A stretch of DNA of 64,000 nt, taken from positions 6,746,501-6,810,500 of the forward strand of contig NC_087158.1 of NCBI RefSeq assembly GCF_035594125.1. Reading direction: 5' to 3'. The stretch is from Scylla paramamosain. Lineage: Eukaryota; Arthropoda; Malacostraca; Decapoda; Portunidae. How positions within the stretch are numbered: the stretch's first letter is position 1; every line of letters starts with the position of its first letter. Under the pieces are notes generated by a model. The model searched no databases and was not told the origin of the DNA. It saw nothing but the letters and a program-made list of their open reading frames with translations. This document shows, one piece after another, positions 52,001-63,180 of this stretch. The position numbers and the translations under genes are program-made.

Positions 52001-55000
52001 TTTGAGTGCTTTTAACATTCTTAGTTATCAAAACCCATCTTTGGATGCAAAACCACCTTTATGTGAGGAAAAAATGCCATTACCAGAAAATTAACTTTTA
52101 ATTGTTTTTGAGCGTGATATGCAATAAAGCACTAAAAAGCAGGCCAATCATATTACATTGGAATAACACCAATTTATACCAAAAACTTGCGTTTAAGTGT
52201 TTTTGAGCTCTTTATATACCAAACCGCTAAAACGCATACAAAACAAACTTTATGGAGAAACAGAATAACATTACCAAAAACATGTATTTTGAGTGTTTTT
52301 GATCATGTTATCTATAAAAACGCTTAAATACATGCAAAGAACATTATGTTTGGGAAAGAAAAGGACATTACGAGAAATGTGTATTATAAGTGTTTTTTTA
52401 AAGTTCCTTAAGTACTAAAAAGCTAAAACCCACAAATAACACTCTTTATTTAGAAAATAACAAATAAAAAAAATAAAAAATATAGGAATTTTTTTTTTTT
52501 TTTTTTTGTTATTTATATTCATAGGCACCGAGTTGCCAAAATTCCTGGAAAATTCAGGGCAATCATATGATAAAATAATATTATCAAAAAAGTTAATTTC
52601 AGCTTTGTTTTTTTCGGACTGTTATGTACCAAACCTTAAAGTGCATGCAAAGACTCCTATATGAGGAAATTAAACGACCTTACCAGAAATATGTGTTTTG
52701 AGTGTTTTTTTTTTTTAGCATGTTAGGCACCAAAACGATAAATAATAAGGAACTCACTCTATATGGGAATCCAAAAAAAAGTTGCTGGAAACGTGTCTTC
52801 TCAGTGTTTTACGTAGAAAAACGATAAAACGGATGCAAAGCAACGAATATCAAGAAATAGAAAAACGTTACTAAAAAGGTATATTTTGAGTGTTTGTGAG
52901 CTTGTTACCTACTAAAAACGCGAAAATTGATGCAAACCACTCTATATTGGGAAACAAAAGGACATTGCAAGAAAAGTGTATAATGAGTGTTTTATAGTTC
53001 AAAAGAACCAAAAGGCAAAAAAACGCAAAATCTCGTGTATATGGAGAGGTTTCCTAGATGCAAAAATGCTAAAACTCATGTATAACACTCCTAATTCAGA
53101 AATAGAACAACCTTAATAAATTCGTGTATTTTGAGTGCTTTTCACATTCTTAGTTAGCAAAACCCCAAATTGCATGCGAAAATAGATTTGTGGAGAAAAA
53201 AAAAGACTACCAGAAAAGTGTCTTTTGAGTGTTTTGGTCGTGATAGAAAATAAAGCACGAAAAAGGAGGGCAATCATATAACATTGGAGGAAAACGAAGT
53301 TTTACCAAGAACTTGCCTTTAAGTGTTTTTGAGCTCCTTATATACCAAAACACTAAAACGCATGCAAAACAGTCTTTATGGTGAAAAAATAACATTACCA
53401 AAAACATGTATTTTGAGTGTTTCTGATCATGTTACCAATAAAAACGCTTTAACCAAATGCAAAGAACACTATTTTTGGGAAACGAAAGGAGATTACGAGG
53501 AACGTGTATTATGAATGTTTTTAAGTTCATTAATTACCAAAAAGCTAAAAGCCACAAATAACACTCTTTATTGAGAAACAATAAATAAATAAAAAAAAAT
53601 ACAATATTTTTTGTTCTTTCTTATTCATCATCACAGGTACCGAAATGCCAAAATTCATGCAAAATTCAGGAAATTATGTGAAATAAGAACATTATCAAAA
53701 AAGTTAAATTTAGCTTTTTTTTTTCGGACTCTTATGTACCAAACCCCTAAAGTGCATGGAAAGCCACATATAGGGGGAAATTAAACGTCTTTGCCAGAAA
53801 ACGGTCTTATGAGTGTTTTTCAGCATGTTAGGAACCAACACGATTAATAACATGGAAGTCAATCTATATGGGAATGAAAAACAAAATTACTAATAACGTG
53901 TCTTTTCGGTGTTTTACGTAGAGAAACACTAAAACGGATGTAAAGCAACCAATATGAAGAAATAAAATAGCATTACCAAAAATGTATATTTTAAGTGTTT
54001 TTGAAATAGTTACCTACAAAAAACGCGAAAATGGATGGAAAGCAGTCTATATTGGGAAGCAAAAGGACATTACGAGAAACGTGTATAATGAGTGTTTTAT
54101 AGTTTCACAAGAACTACAAGGCAAAAAACGCAAAAATTCGTTTATATAGAGAAGTTTCTTACATTCCAAAATGCTGAAACTCTGGAACAACACTCTTAAT
54201 TGAGAAACAGAACAATCTTACTAAATGCGTGTATTTTGGGGGCTTTTCCCATCCTTAGTAACCAAAACTCCAAATTGCATGCGAAACCAGCTTTATGTGG
54301 GACGAAAATGACATTACCGGAAAAATGTCCTTTGAGTGTTTTTAGCGTGTTAGGCAATAAAGCACTAAAAAGTAGGGCAATCACATTACATTGGAATAAA
54401 ACCAATTTCTAACAAGAACTCTCCTTTAAATGTATTTGAGCTCTTTATATACCAAAACACTAAAATGCATGCAAAATACACTTTATAGTGAAATAGAATA
54501 ACATTACCAAAAACATGTATTTTGAGTGTTTTTGATCATGTTACCAATAAAAACGCTTAAATACATGCAAAGAACTTTATTTTTGGGAAATGAAAGGACA
54601 TTAAGTTCATTAAGTACGAAAAACTTAAAAGCCACATATTATACACTTTATTAAAAAAAAAAAAAAGAAAAAGAAATAAATGAAAAAATACGATTTTTTT
54701 TCATTCTTATTCATCTTCACAGGTAACGAGGAGCCAAAATCCGGGCAAAGTTCAGGAAATAAGAACATTATGAAAAAAAAAGTTAAATTTAGCTTTTTTT
54801 TTCGGACTGTTATATACCAAACCCCTAAAGTGCATGCAAAGCCACCTATATGGGGAAATTAAACGTCTTTGCCAGAAAACTGTCTTATGAGTGTTTTTCA
54901 GCATGTTAGGAACCAACACGATAAAACCCATGGAAGTCAATCTATATGGGAATCCAAAACAAAATTACTGAAAACGTGTCTTTTCGGTGTTTTACGTAGA

Positions 55001-55789
55001 AAACGCTAAAACGGATGCAAACTAACCAAAATGAAGAAATAGAATAACATTATCATAAAGGTATATTTTGAGTGTTTTTGAAATTATTACCCACAAAAAA
55101 CGCGAAAATGGATGGAAAGCACTCTATATTGGGAAGTAAAAGGCACCAAAAAGCATGTTAGGCACCAAAACGATAAATAATATGAAAGTCACTCTATATG
55201 GAAATAAAAAAAAATAAAATAAAATTACTGGAAACGTGTCCTTTAAAAGATTTAAGTAGAAAAACGCTAAAACGGATGCAAACCAACCAATATGAAGAAA
55301 TAGAATAACATTACCAAAAAAGTGTATTTTGTGTGTTTTTGAGCTTGTTACATGAAAAGAAACGCGAAAATGGATACAAAGCACTCTATGTAAGGAAAAA
55401 AAAAAAAAAGGACATAACGAGAAACGTGTATAATGAGTGTTTTATAGTTTCACCAGAATCACAAGGAAAAAACGCAAAAACTCAACTGTATGGAGAAGTT
55501 TCTAAGATACCAAAATACTGAAACTCATGAATTACACTCATAATCGAGAAACAGAACAACATTACTAAATGCGTGTATTTTGAGTGTTTTTTTTTTTACA
55601 TTCTTAGTTACCAAAACCCCAAATTTCATGCGAAAATAGCTTTATGTGAGAAAAAAAATGACATTACCAGAAAAGTGTCTTTGAGTGTTTTTGAGCGTGT
55701 TAGGCAATCAAGCACTAAAAAGCAGGGCAATCACATTACATGGGAATAAAACCAACTTTTACGAAGAACTTGCCTTTTAGTGTTTTTGA
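46083..55789 (+). repeat. Higher-order satellite array, direct orientation, segment 6
   Basis: The array resumes at the start of a C monomer. Unit boundaries lie near 46382, 47485, 48580, 49702, 51404, 52522, 53635 and 54720. Spacings are 1085-1122 bp except 49702-51404 (about 1.7 kb), where an E monomer is joined to the middle of another E near 50740, dropping a boundary. From about 50797 (doubled half-E marker) to 55790 the variants run in the same order as before blocks 2 and 4: ATAAGGAACTCACTC units, the CACAGG variant at 53635, the GTAACGAGG variant at 54720, then the duplicated GGCACC junction at 55141. Confidence 0.93.
47485..48579 (+). repeat. Reference 1.1-kb higher-order unit
   Basis: Approximate monomer starts in this 1095-bp unit are: A-like extra monomer 47485, A 47570, B 47665, C 47761, D 47845, long E 47950 (about 148 bp), A 48098, B 48195, C 48290, D 48385 and E 48481. 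The unit ends in the hinge at about 48511-48566, an A-rich run followed by a T-run. The long E contains about 50 extra bases (AAGAACCAC...AAAAACT) relative to the ancestral E. Each position in the unit has its own diagnostic words, for example GATCATGTTACC in the second D and CATTCTTAGTTAC in the second A. Confidence 0.85.
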
Positions 55790-56241
55790 CATGCATTTAG
55801 TAAGGTTGCTCTATTTCTCAATTAAGAGTGTTATTTATGAGTTTCAGCATTCACACGAGTTTTTGCGTTTTTTGCTTTGTGGTTTTTTGAATTATAAAAC
55901 ATTCATTATACATTTTTCTCGCAATGTCCCTTTGACTCCCAATATAGAGAGCTTTGTATCCATTTTCGCGTTTTTTTGTAGGTAACAAGCTCAAAAACAC
56001 TCAAAATATACATTTATGGTAATGTTTTTCTGCTTCTTGATATTGGTTGGTTTGTATCAGTTTTAGCGTTTTTGTACGTAAAACACTGAGAAGACACGTT
56101 TTCAGTAATTTTCTTTTGAATTCACACATAGAGTGAGTTCCTTATTATTTATCGTTTTGGTGCCTAACATGCTGAAAAACACTTAAAAGACAGATTTCTA
56201 GTAAGGTCTTTAATTTTCTCATATAGGAGGCTTTGCATGTC
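55790..56241 (-). repeat. Inverted satellite pentamer block 6 (short form)
   Basis: This block is about 452 bp of reverse-orientation satellite with the usual joins: GTTTTTGACATGCATTTAG on the left and GGCTTTGCATGTCTTTTCAG on the right. It shows the short E form, TTTCAGCATTCACACGAG near 55841. Direct B monomers lie on both sides. Confidence 0.92.
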
Positions 56242-56434
56242 TTTTCAGTGTTTTGAGCGTGTTACACAATAAAGCACTAAAAGCCAGGGCAATCACATTA
56301 CATGGGAATAAAACCAAATTTTACCAAGAACTGGCCTTTAAGTGTTTTTGAGCTCCTTACATACCAAAACGCTAAAACACATGCTAAATACATTTTATGG
56401 AGAAACAGAAGAACATTAACAAATACGTTTTCGT

Positions 56435-56457
56435 ATACACGTAACATATACGTGTAT
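56435..56457. other. Palindromic filler at a satellite deletion junction
   Basis: ATACACGTA and TACGTGTAT form nine-base perfect arms around a five-base loop. They lie between a C monomer that stops near 56425 and a B monomer that starts near 56465. The sequence is not part of either monomer, so it is extra DNA at the junction. Confidence 0.7.
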
Positions 56458-56547
56458 ATGTTTTCATGTTAGGCACCAAAACGATAAATAATATGGAAGT
56501 CAGTCAATATGTGAATCCCCCCCAAAAAAAATTACTGAAATCTTTTC

Positions 56548-56595
56548 AGTGTTTTAAGTGTTTTAAGTGTTTTAAGTCTTTTCAGTGTTTTAAGT
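56548..56595 (+). repeat. Local tandem expansion of a 10-bp satellite word
   Basis: AGTGTTTTAA is repeated three times in a row and then once more after TCTTTTC, where normal units have it once at the B/C transition. Confidence 0.85.
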
Positions 56596-58653
56596 AGAAA
56601 AACGCAAAAGTGGATAAAAACCATTCTATATGAAGAAATAGAATAACATTACCAAAAATGATATATTTTGAGTATTTTTGAGCTTGTTACAAAAAAATGC
56701 AAAAATGGATGTAAAGCACTCTATATTAGGAAACAAAAGGACATTACGAGAAACGTGTATAATGTGTGTTTTATAGTTTTAAAAGAACCACAAGGCAATA
56801 AACGCAAAAACTCGTGTATATAGAGAAATTTCTTACATATCAAAATGACTAAATGCTTGAATAACACTTTTAATCGATAAACAGAACTATCTTACCAAAT
56901 TGTGTATTTTGAGTGTTTTTCACATTCTTAGTTAAGAAAATACCTAATTACATGCGAAAGTAGCTTCATGTTTGAAAAAAAAAATGACATTAGAAAAGTG
57001 TCTTTTGAGTGTTTTTCAGCGTGATATACAACAAAGCACTAAAAAGCAGAACGATCACATTACATGGGAATAAAACCAACTTTTACGAAGAATTTGCCTT
57101 TAAGTGTTTTATAACCCCTTATATACCAAACCGCTAAAACGCATGCAAAACAAACTTTATGGAAAAAACAGAATAACATTACAAAAAACAAGTTTTTCAT
57201 CATGTTATCTATAAAAACGCTTAAGTATATGCAAAGAACATTATGTTTAGGAAACAAAAGGACATTACGAGATACGTGTATTATGAGTGTTTTTTTTTTT
57301 AAGTTCCTTAAGTACCAAAAAGCTAAAACCCACAAATAACACTCTTTATTTAGAAAATAAGAAAAATAAAAAAAAATAAAAAAATATGATTTTTTTTTTT
57401 TTTGTTATTCATCTTCATAGGTACCGAGATGCCAAAATTCTGGGGAAATTCAGGGCAAATATGTGATAAAAGAATATTAACAAAAAAGTTAATTTCAGCT
57501 CTTTTTTTTTTTCCGACTGTTATAATTATACGAAACCCTAAAGTGCATGGAAAGCCTCCAATATGAGGAAATTAAACGACCTTATCAGAAATATGTGTTT
57601 TGAATGTTTTTTAGCATGTTAGGCACCAAAACGATAAATAATAAGGAACTCACTCTATATGGGAATCCAAAACAAAGTTACTGAAAACATGTCTTCTCAG
57701 TGTTTTACATAGAAAAACGCTAAAACGGATGCAAAGGAACCAATATCAAGAAATAGAAAAACGTTACTAAAAAGGTATATTTTGAGTGTTTTTAAGCTTG
57801 TTACCAACAAAAAACGCGAAAATTGATGCAAAGCACTCTATATTGGGAAACAAGAGGACATTGCAAGAAAAGTGTATAATGAGTGCTTTATAGTTTAAAA
57901 GAACCACAAGGCAAAAAACGCAAAATCTCGTGTACATGGAGAGGTTTCCTTGATACCAAAATGCTAAAACTCATGTATAACACTCCTAATTGAGAAACAG
58001 AACAACCTTACTAAATGCGTGTATTTTGAGTGCTTTTAACATTCTTAGTTACCAAAACTCCAAATTTAATGGAAAATAGATTTGTGGGAAAAAAAAATGA
58101 TTTACCAGAAAAGTGTCTTTTGAGTGTTTTTGAGCGTGATAGGCAATAAAGTACTAAAAAGGAGGGCAATCACATTACATTGGAGTAAAACGAATTTTTA
58201 CCAAGAACTTGCCTTTAAGTGTTTTTGATCTACTTATATACCAAAACACTAAAACGCATGCAAAACACACTTTATGGTGAAACAGAATAACATTACCAAA
58301 AACATGTATTTTGAGTGTTTTTGATCACGTTACCAATAAAAACGCTTAAAAACATGCAAAGAACACTATTTTTGGGAAACGAAAGGAGATTACGAGAAAC
58401 GTGTATTATGAGTGCTTTTAAGTTCATTAATTACCAAAAAGCTAAGAGCCACAAATAAAACTCTTTATTGAGAATACAATAAATAAATAAAAAAAAATAC
58501 GATATTTTTTTTCTTTCTTATTCATCATCACAAGTACCGATATGCCAAAATTCGAGCAAAATTCAGGAAATTATGTGAAATAAGAACATTATCAAAAAGT
58601 TAAACTTACCTTTTTTTTCGGACTGTTATGTACCAAGCCCGTAAAGTGCATGC

Positions 58654-58697
58654 AAAGCCATGCATGCATGCAAAAGCCATGCATGCATGCAAAGCCA
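58654..58697 (+). repeat. 19-bp tandem duplication with TGCATGCATGC
   Basis: AAAGCCATGCATGCATGC occurs at 58654-58671 and 58673-58690, with a third partial copy (AAAGCCA) after. It lies inside the A monomer core, where other units have one GCATGCAAAGCC. Confidence 0.85.
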
Positions 58698-59566
58698 ATT
58701 TGGTAAATTAAACGTCTTTGCCAGAAAACGGTCTTATGAGTGTTTTTCAGCATCTTGGGAACCAACACGATATATAACATGGAAGTCAATCTATATGGGA
58801 ATCCAAAACAAAATTACTAAAAACGTGTCTTTTCCGTGTTTTACGTAGAAAAACGCTAAAACGGATGCAAACCAACCAATATGAAGAAATAAAATAACAT
58901 TACCAAAAAGGTATATTTTTAGTGTTTTTTTAATTTGTTACCTACAAAAAACGCGAAAATGGATGGAAAGCACTCTATATTCGGAAGCAAAAGGACATTA
59001 CGAGAAACGTGTATAATGAGTGTTTTATAGTTTCACAAGAACTACAAGGCAAAAAACGTAAAAACTCGTGTATATAGAGAAGTTTCTTACATTCTAAAAT
59101 GCTGAAACTCTGGAACAACACTCTTAATTGAGAAACAGAACAATCTTACTAAATGCGTGTATTTTGAGTGTTTTTCACATTCTTAGTTACCAAAACCCCA
59201 AATTGCGAAACCAGCTTTATGTGGGTAAAAAATGACATTACTATAAAAAATGTCTTTTGAGTGTTTTTGAGCGTGTTAGGCAATAAAGCACTAAAAAGCA
59301 GGGCAAACACATTACATTGGAATAAAACCAATTTTTAACAAGAACTTGCCTTTAAGTGTTTTGAGCTCCTTATATATCAAAACACTAAAACGCATGCAAA
59401 ATACACTTTTTGGTGAAACAGAAGAACATTACCAAAAACATGTATTTTGAGTGTTTTTGATCATGTTACCAATAAAAACGCTTAAATACATGTAAAGAAA
59501 CGTATTTTTGGGAAACATGAGGACATTACGAGAAACGTGTATTGTGAGTGTTTTTAAGTTCCTTAA

Positions 59567-59598
59567 TTTTTAAGTTTTTAAGTTTTTAAGTTTTTAAG
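59567..59598 (+). repeat. Four tandem copies of TTTTTAAG
   Basis: An 8-bp word is repeated four times without change inside the E monomer, where other units carry one TTTTTAAGTTCC. Confidence 0.9.
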
Positions 59599-59810
59599 TA
59601 CCAAAAAAGCTAAAACCCACAAATAACACTCTTTATAGAAAAAAAAAAAGAAAAAGAAAATATTATTATTTTTTTGTTATTCATCTTCATAGGTACTATG
59701 ATGCCAAAATTCTGGCAATATTCTTTTAGAATCAAAAACAAAATTACTGAAAACGTGTCTTTTCGGTGTTTTACGTAGAAAAACGCTAAAACAAATGTAA
59801 ACCAACCAAT

Positions 59811-60203
59811 GTCTGAGTGTATTGCACATTGTTTAGTACCAAAACGCCAAACTCCATGCAAAGTACCCTACATGATGAAAAAATACAACATATTCAGAAA
59901 CGTGTCTTTTGAGTATTTATGAGCGTGTTATGCACCAAAACGCTAAATAACATGGAAGGAACCCTATTTGGGGAAATAAAACAACATTAACAAAAACGTG
60001 TCTTTTGATTGTTTTCAAGCAACTTACGTACCAAAAGGCTAAAACGCATGCAGAACACCCTTTATGAAAAAAAATATAAAAAAAATAAATAAAAAAAAAT
60101 AACAAAAGTGCATTTTAAGTGTTTTGGAGAATATTACATAGGAAGAGAGGCAAAAATTCCTTGCAAAGTACCCTATGTGATACCTAAAATAAAAAAAAAA
60201 AAC
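59811..60203 (+). repeat. Diverged satellite monomers, direct orientation
   Basis: About four old monomers, for example ATGAGCGTGTTATGCACCAAAA near 59918 (B type). An A-rich stretch at 60066-60104 interrupts one of them. No hinge or 1.1-kb structure is seen. Confidence 0.8.
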
Positions 60204-60570
60204 TTATAATTCTTGTTTTTGGTAAAGTTGTTCTGTTTCTCCATATAGAGTGATATTAACGCGTATTCGCGTTTTGCCACCTAAGAAACTCGAAAACACT
60301 CAAAATACTTGTTTTTGGTAATATTCTGTTTTTCTAAAGATGGTGTTTTGCTTGCGTTTTAGCGTTTTGGTACATAAGTAGATCAAAACATTTAAACAAC
60401 ACGTTTTTTGGTAATGTTGTTTTGTTTTCCCACAGAGTTGTCCATTCTTTTTTTCACATTTTGGTGCCTAACATTCAAACACTCAAAAGACATGTTCTGG
60501 AAATATCGTTTTGTTTCCCGATAGGTTTTTTCCATCCACTTTGGCGTTTTGGTACCTACCAATGGGATAA

Positions 60571-60611
<41 letters not shown>

Positions 60612-62174
60612 AAAAAAAAGTTTGTTTTGTTTCTTCATGTAGAGTGCTCTTCATGAGTTTTAGCTGTTTGATACCTAAAAAGCTCAAAAACACTCGTAAT
60701 ACACGTTTCTCGTAATGATTTATCTTTTTTCCCTAATAGAGTATATTGTGTTTTTTTTTTACGTAACAAGTTCAAAAACACATAAAATGCACCTTTTTGT
60801 GTATTGTGTTTCTCCATAAATGATGTTTTGCATGCGTTTTACAAGCGCTTTAATAAGCAAATAGTTCAAAAATACTCAAAAGACACCTTTCAGGAAATGT
60901 TTTGTTTTCTCATATATGGTTCTTTCCATGCTTTACAGCGTTTTCTGCCTAGCAAGCTGATAAACACTCAAAAGACATGTTTCTGGAGATATCATTTCCT
61001 TTCCGAAATACAAGCTACTTTGCATCATGTTTATGTTTTGGTAAATAACAATGTGAAATACACTAAAAATACAAGATTTTAATGTATGTTTCTCCATACA
61101 GAGTGCTATTTATGCGTTTTAGCCTTTTAGTACCTAAGAAGTAAAAAAATATATTCATAATTCAAGTTTCTCTTGATGTCTTTTCGTTTCCTCAAATAGA
61201 GTACTTTGCATGCATTTCGGAGTTTTTCTTCCCACCAATCTCAAAAACACTCAAAATACTTGTTTTGGGTAATGTTATCATCTTTTTACATAAAGGGTGT
61301 TCTGCATGCGTTTTAGCGTTTTGGTACGTATCTAGCTGAAAGAAACACAGAAGGCACGATTTTGGCATGTTGTTTGTTTTCCTATATAAAGTGCTTGCAT
61401 TTTTTTTTTTTTTTTTGCTGATTGGTGCATAACATGAAAAAAAATATATTTGTAATGATGTTTTCCTTCCTAATATAAGAGGCTTTGCATGCATTTTTGC
61501 GTTTTAATAACTCATAATTTGATAAACACTGAAAATAAACGTTCTTGGTAATATTGATCTCTTTCTCCATATAGAATGACTCTTGCATTTTTTGGGGAGT
61601 ATCCAAAAACTTCAAAAAACACTCCTAATACACGTTTTTCGTAATAAATACTTTGTGTGCATATTGGCGATTTTCTACGTAATAAGCAGAAAACACACAA
61701 AACACTATTTTCTTTCTCCATAAAGGGTGTTTTGCATGTGTTAAAACACATGCTTTTTATTACATAAAAAGCTCAAAGACACTGAAAAGATACGTTATTC
61801 GTAATGTTATTTTTATATTATATGTTATTCGTTATGTTATTTTTCGTTTCCACATATCAAAGGATTTCGATTAATTTTGGTGTTTTAACCTAACAAGGTG
61901 AAAAACTCACAAAATACACTATTTTCGTAATGTTTTGTTTTCCATATAGAGTGCTTTTTATAATTTTTAGCGTATTAGTGCCTCAAAAACTCTCAAAAGA
62001 CACGTTTCTGGTGTTGTCTAATTTCCTCAATATAGTTGTTTTGCATGCATTTTGGCGTTTTGGTCCCTAATAATGTGGAAAAACCTAAAAAAATGCACGT
62101 TTTTGGTAATTCTCTTGTATTTCTCGATAGAGAGTACTATTCATGCGTTTCAGCATTTTTTGGTACCTAAAAAT
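60204..62174 (-). repeat. Diverged satellite monomers, inverted orientation, about 2 kb
   Basis: Read on the minus strand these are about twenty old monomers of the family (GAGTGTTTTTGAG, ACCAAAACGC, GCATGCAAAACACC). They lack the unit-specific changes of the homogenised array. Orientation switches near 60204, after an A-run, and near 62174, where a partial inverted monomer meets a partial direct one. Confidence 0.82.
60574..60607 (+). repeat. CA dinucleotide microsatellite followed by an A-run
   Basis: Seventeen CA repeats run directly into 13 A residues ending near 60619, inside an inverted old monomer. Confidence 0.95.
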
Positions 62175-63180
62175 CTCTAAATAGAGAAACATAACAACTT
62201 TACCAAAAACATGCATTTTGAGTGTATTTAACATTCTTAGATACGTAAAGGACAAAATCCGTGCAAAGCATCCAATATGGAAAAATAAAACGAGACCTCC
62301 AGAAATGTTTTCTTTTTTTTCAGTGTTTATGAGCGTTCTAAGCACCAAAACGATAAAAAGCATATAAAGCACCCTCTATGGAAAAAAAAAAAATGAAATA
62401 CTTTGAACGTATACATTCACTGTTTTTTTTTTTTTATTCTTATGTACCAAAACGCTAAAACACACACAAAAAAAAATCGAGAAACACTATCACTTTATCA
62501 AAAACGTGTATTTTGAGTGTTTTTCATCTTCTTATGTAGAAAATTCATACAGAAGTACTCTATCATGAAACGAGAAGACATTACGAGAAACTTGTATTAT
62601 GAATGTCTTCGTTTTAGGTATGAATATGGTAAAATGCATGAAGAGATCATTACCAAAAACGTGTATTTTGAGTGTTTTTTTTTCTTTAATTGTTACTTAG
62701 AAAAAGACAAAATGCATGAAAAATATAATTCATGGGGAAACTAAAGAACATTACGAGAAACGTGTATTATAAGTGTTATTGACCTTCTTAGGTACCAAAA
62801 CACTACTCATATTTAAGAAACAGAATAATATTACACACACACACACAAAAAAAAAAAAGGTATTTTCCGTGTTTAATATTGTTAGGTACCAAAAGGCGAA
62901 AATGTCTGCAAAACTCCCTAAATAAAAAAAAAAAAGAAACATTACGAAAAATGTTTCTTTTGAGTATTTTTCACCGTGTTACGCACCAAAACATTAAAAA
63001 AAAGCCAAGAAATCACACTTCATTATAAAATAGAACAAAATTATAAAAAAAAGTGTCTTCTGAGGATTTCTTAACTTCTTACGTAACAAAACGCTAGTTT
63101 CAAATTGTTAGCTGTGAAATCACCAAAATGCGTGCAAAGCCTATTATATGGGGAAATGAAGTGACATTACAAGAAACGTG
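62175..63180 (+). repeat. Diverged satellite monomers, direct orientation
   Basis: About ten old monomers, several truncated or interrupted by A- or T-runs (62384-62392, 62421-62435, 62925-62934). The run ends after ACATTACAAGAAACGTG at about 63180, where orientation switches. Confidence 0.8.
62833..62846 (+). repeat. Short AC microsatellite followed by an A-run
   Basis: Seven AC repeats, then about 12 A residues, replace part of an E monomer. The arrangement matches the one at 60574-60619. Confidence 0.9.

Larger units (their letters stand above)
56242..59810 (+). repeat. Higher-order satellite array, direct orientation, segment 7 (right edge)
   Basis: Boundaries lie near 57419, 58531 and 59689. 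The segment starts with a rearranged unit: a join with extra palindromic sequence near 56422-56465 and a local tandem expansion at 56548-56595. The last unit has the shortened boundary seen at 10370 and 36254. The homogenised array ends in a C monomer at about 59810. Confidence 0.9.

Noticed and set aside
320..59810. Regular repeats as a CRISPR array
   Set aside because: The repeats are contiguous ~95-bp monomers with no unique spacers, and the LINE and DNA transposon show a eukaryotic genome.
320..59810. CENP-B box in the monomer
   Set aside because: I could not find a TTCG....A..CGGG-type match; TTTCGGACTG and CTTTTCGGTG in the array do not fit.
320..59810. Satellite monomer derived from the LINE or the TTAA element
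   Set aside because: Neither element shares any of the three monomer boxes; they only interrupt the array.
60392..60604. Minus-strand frame starting MCVCVCVCV
   Set aside because: It is the translation of the CA microsatellite and a decayed monomer.
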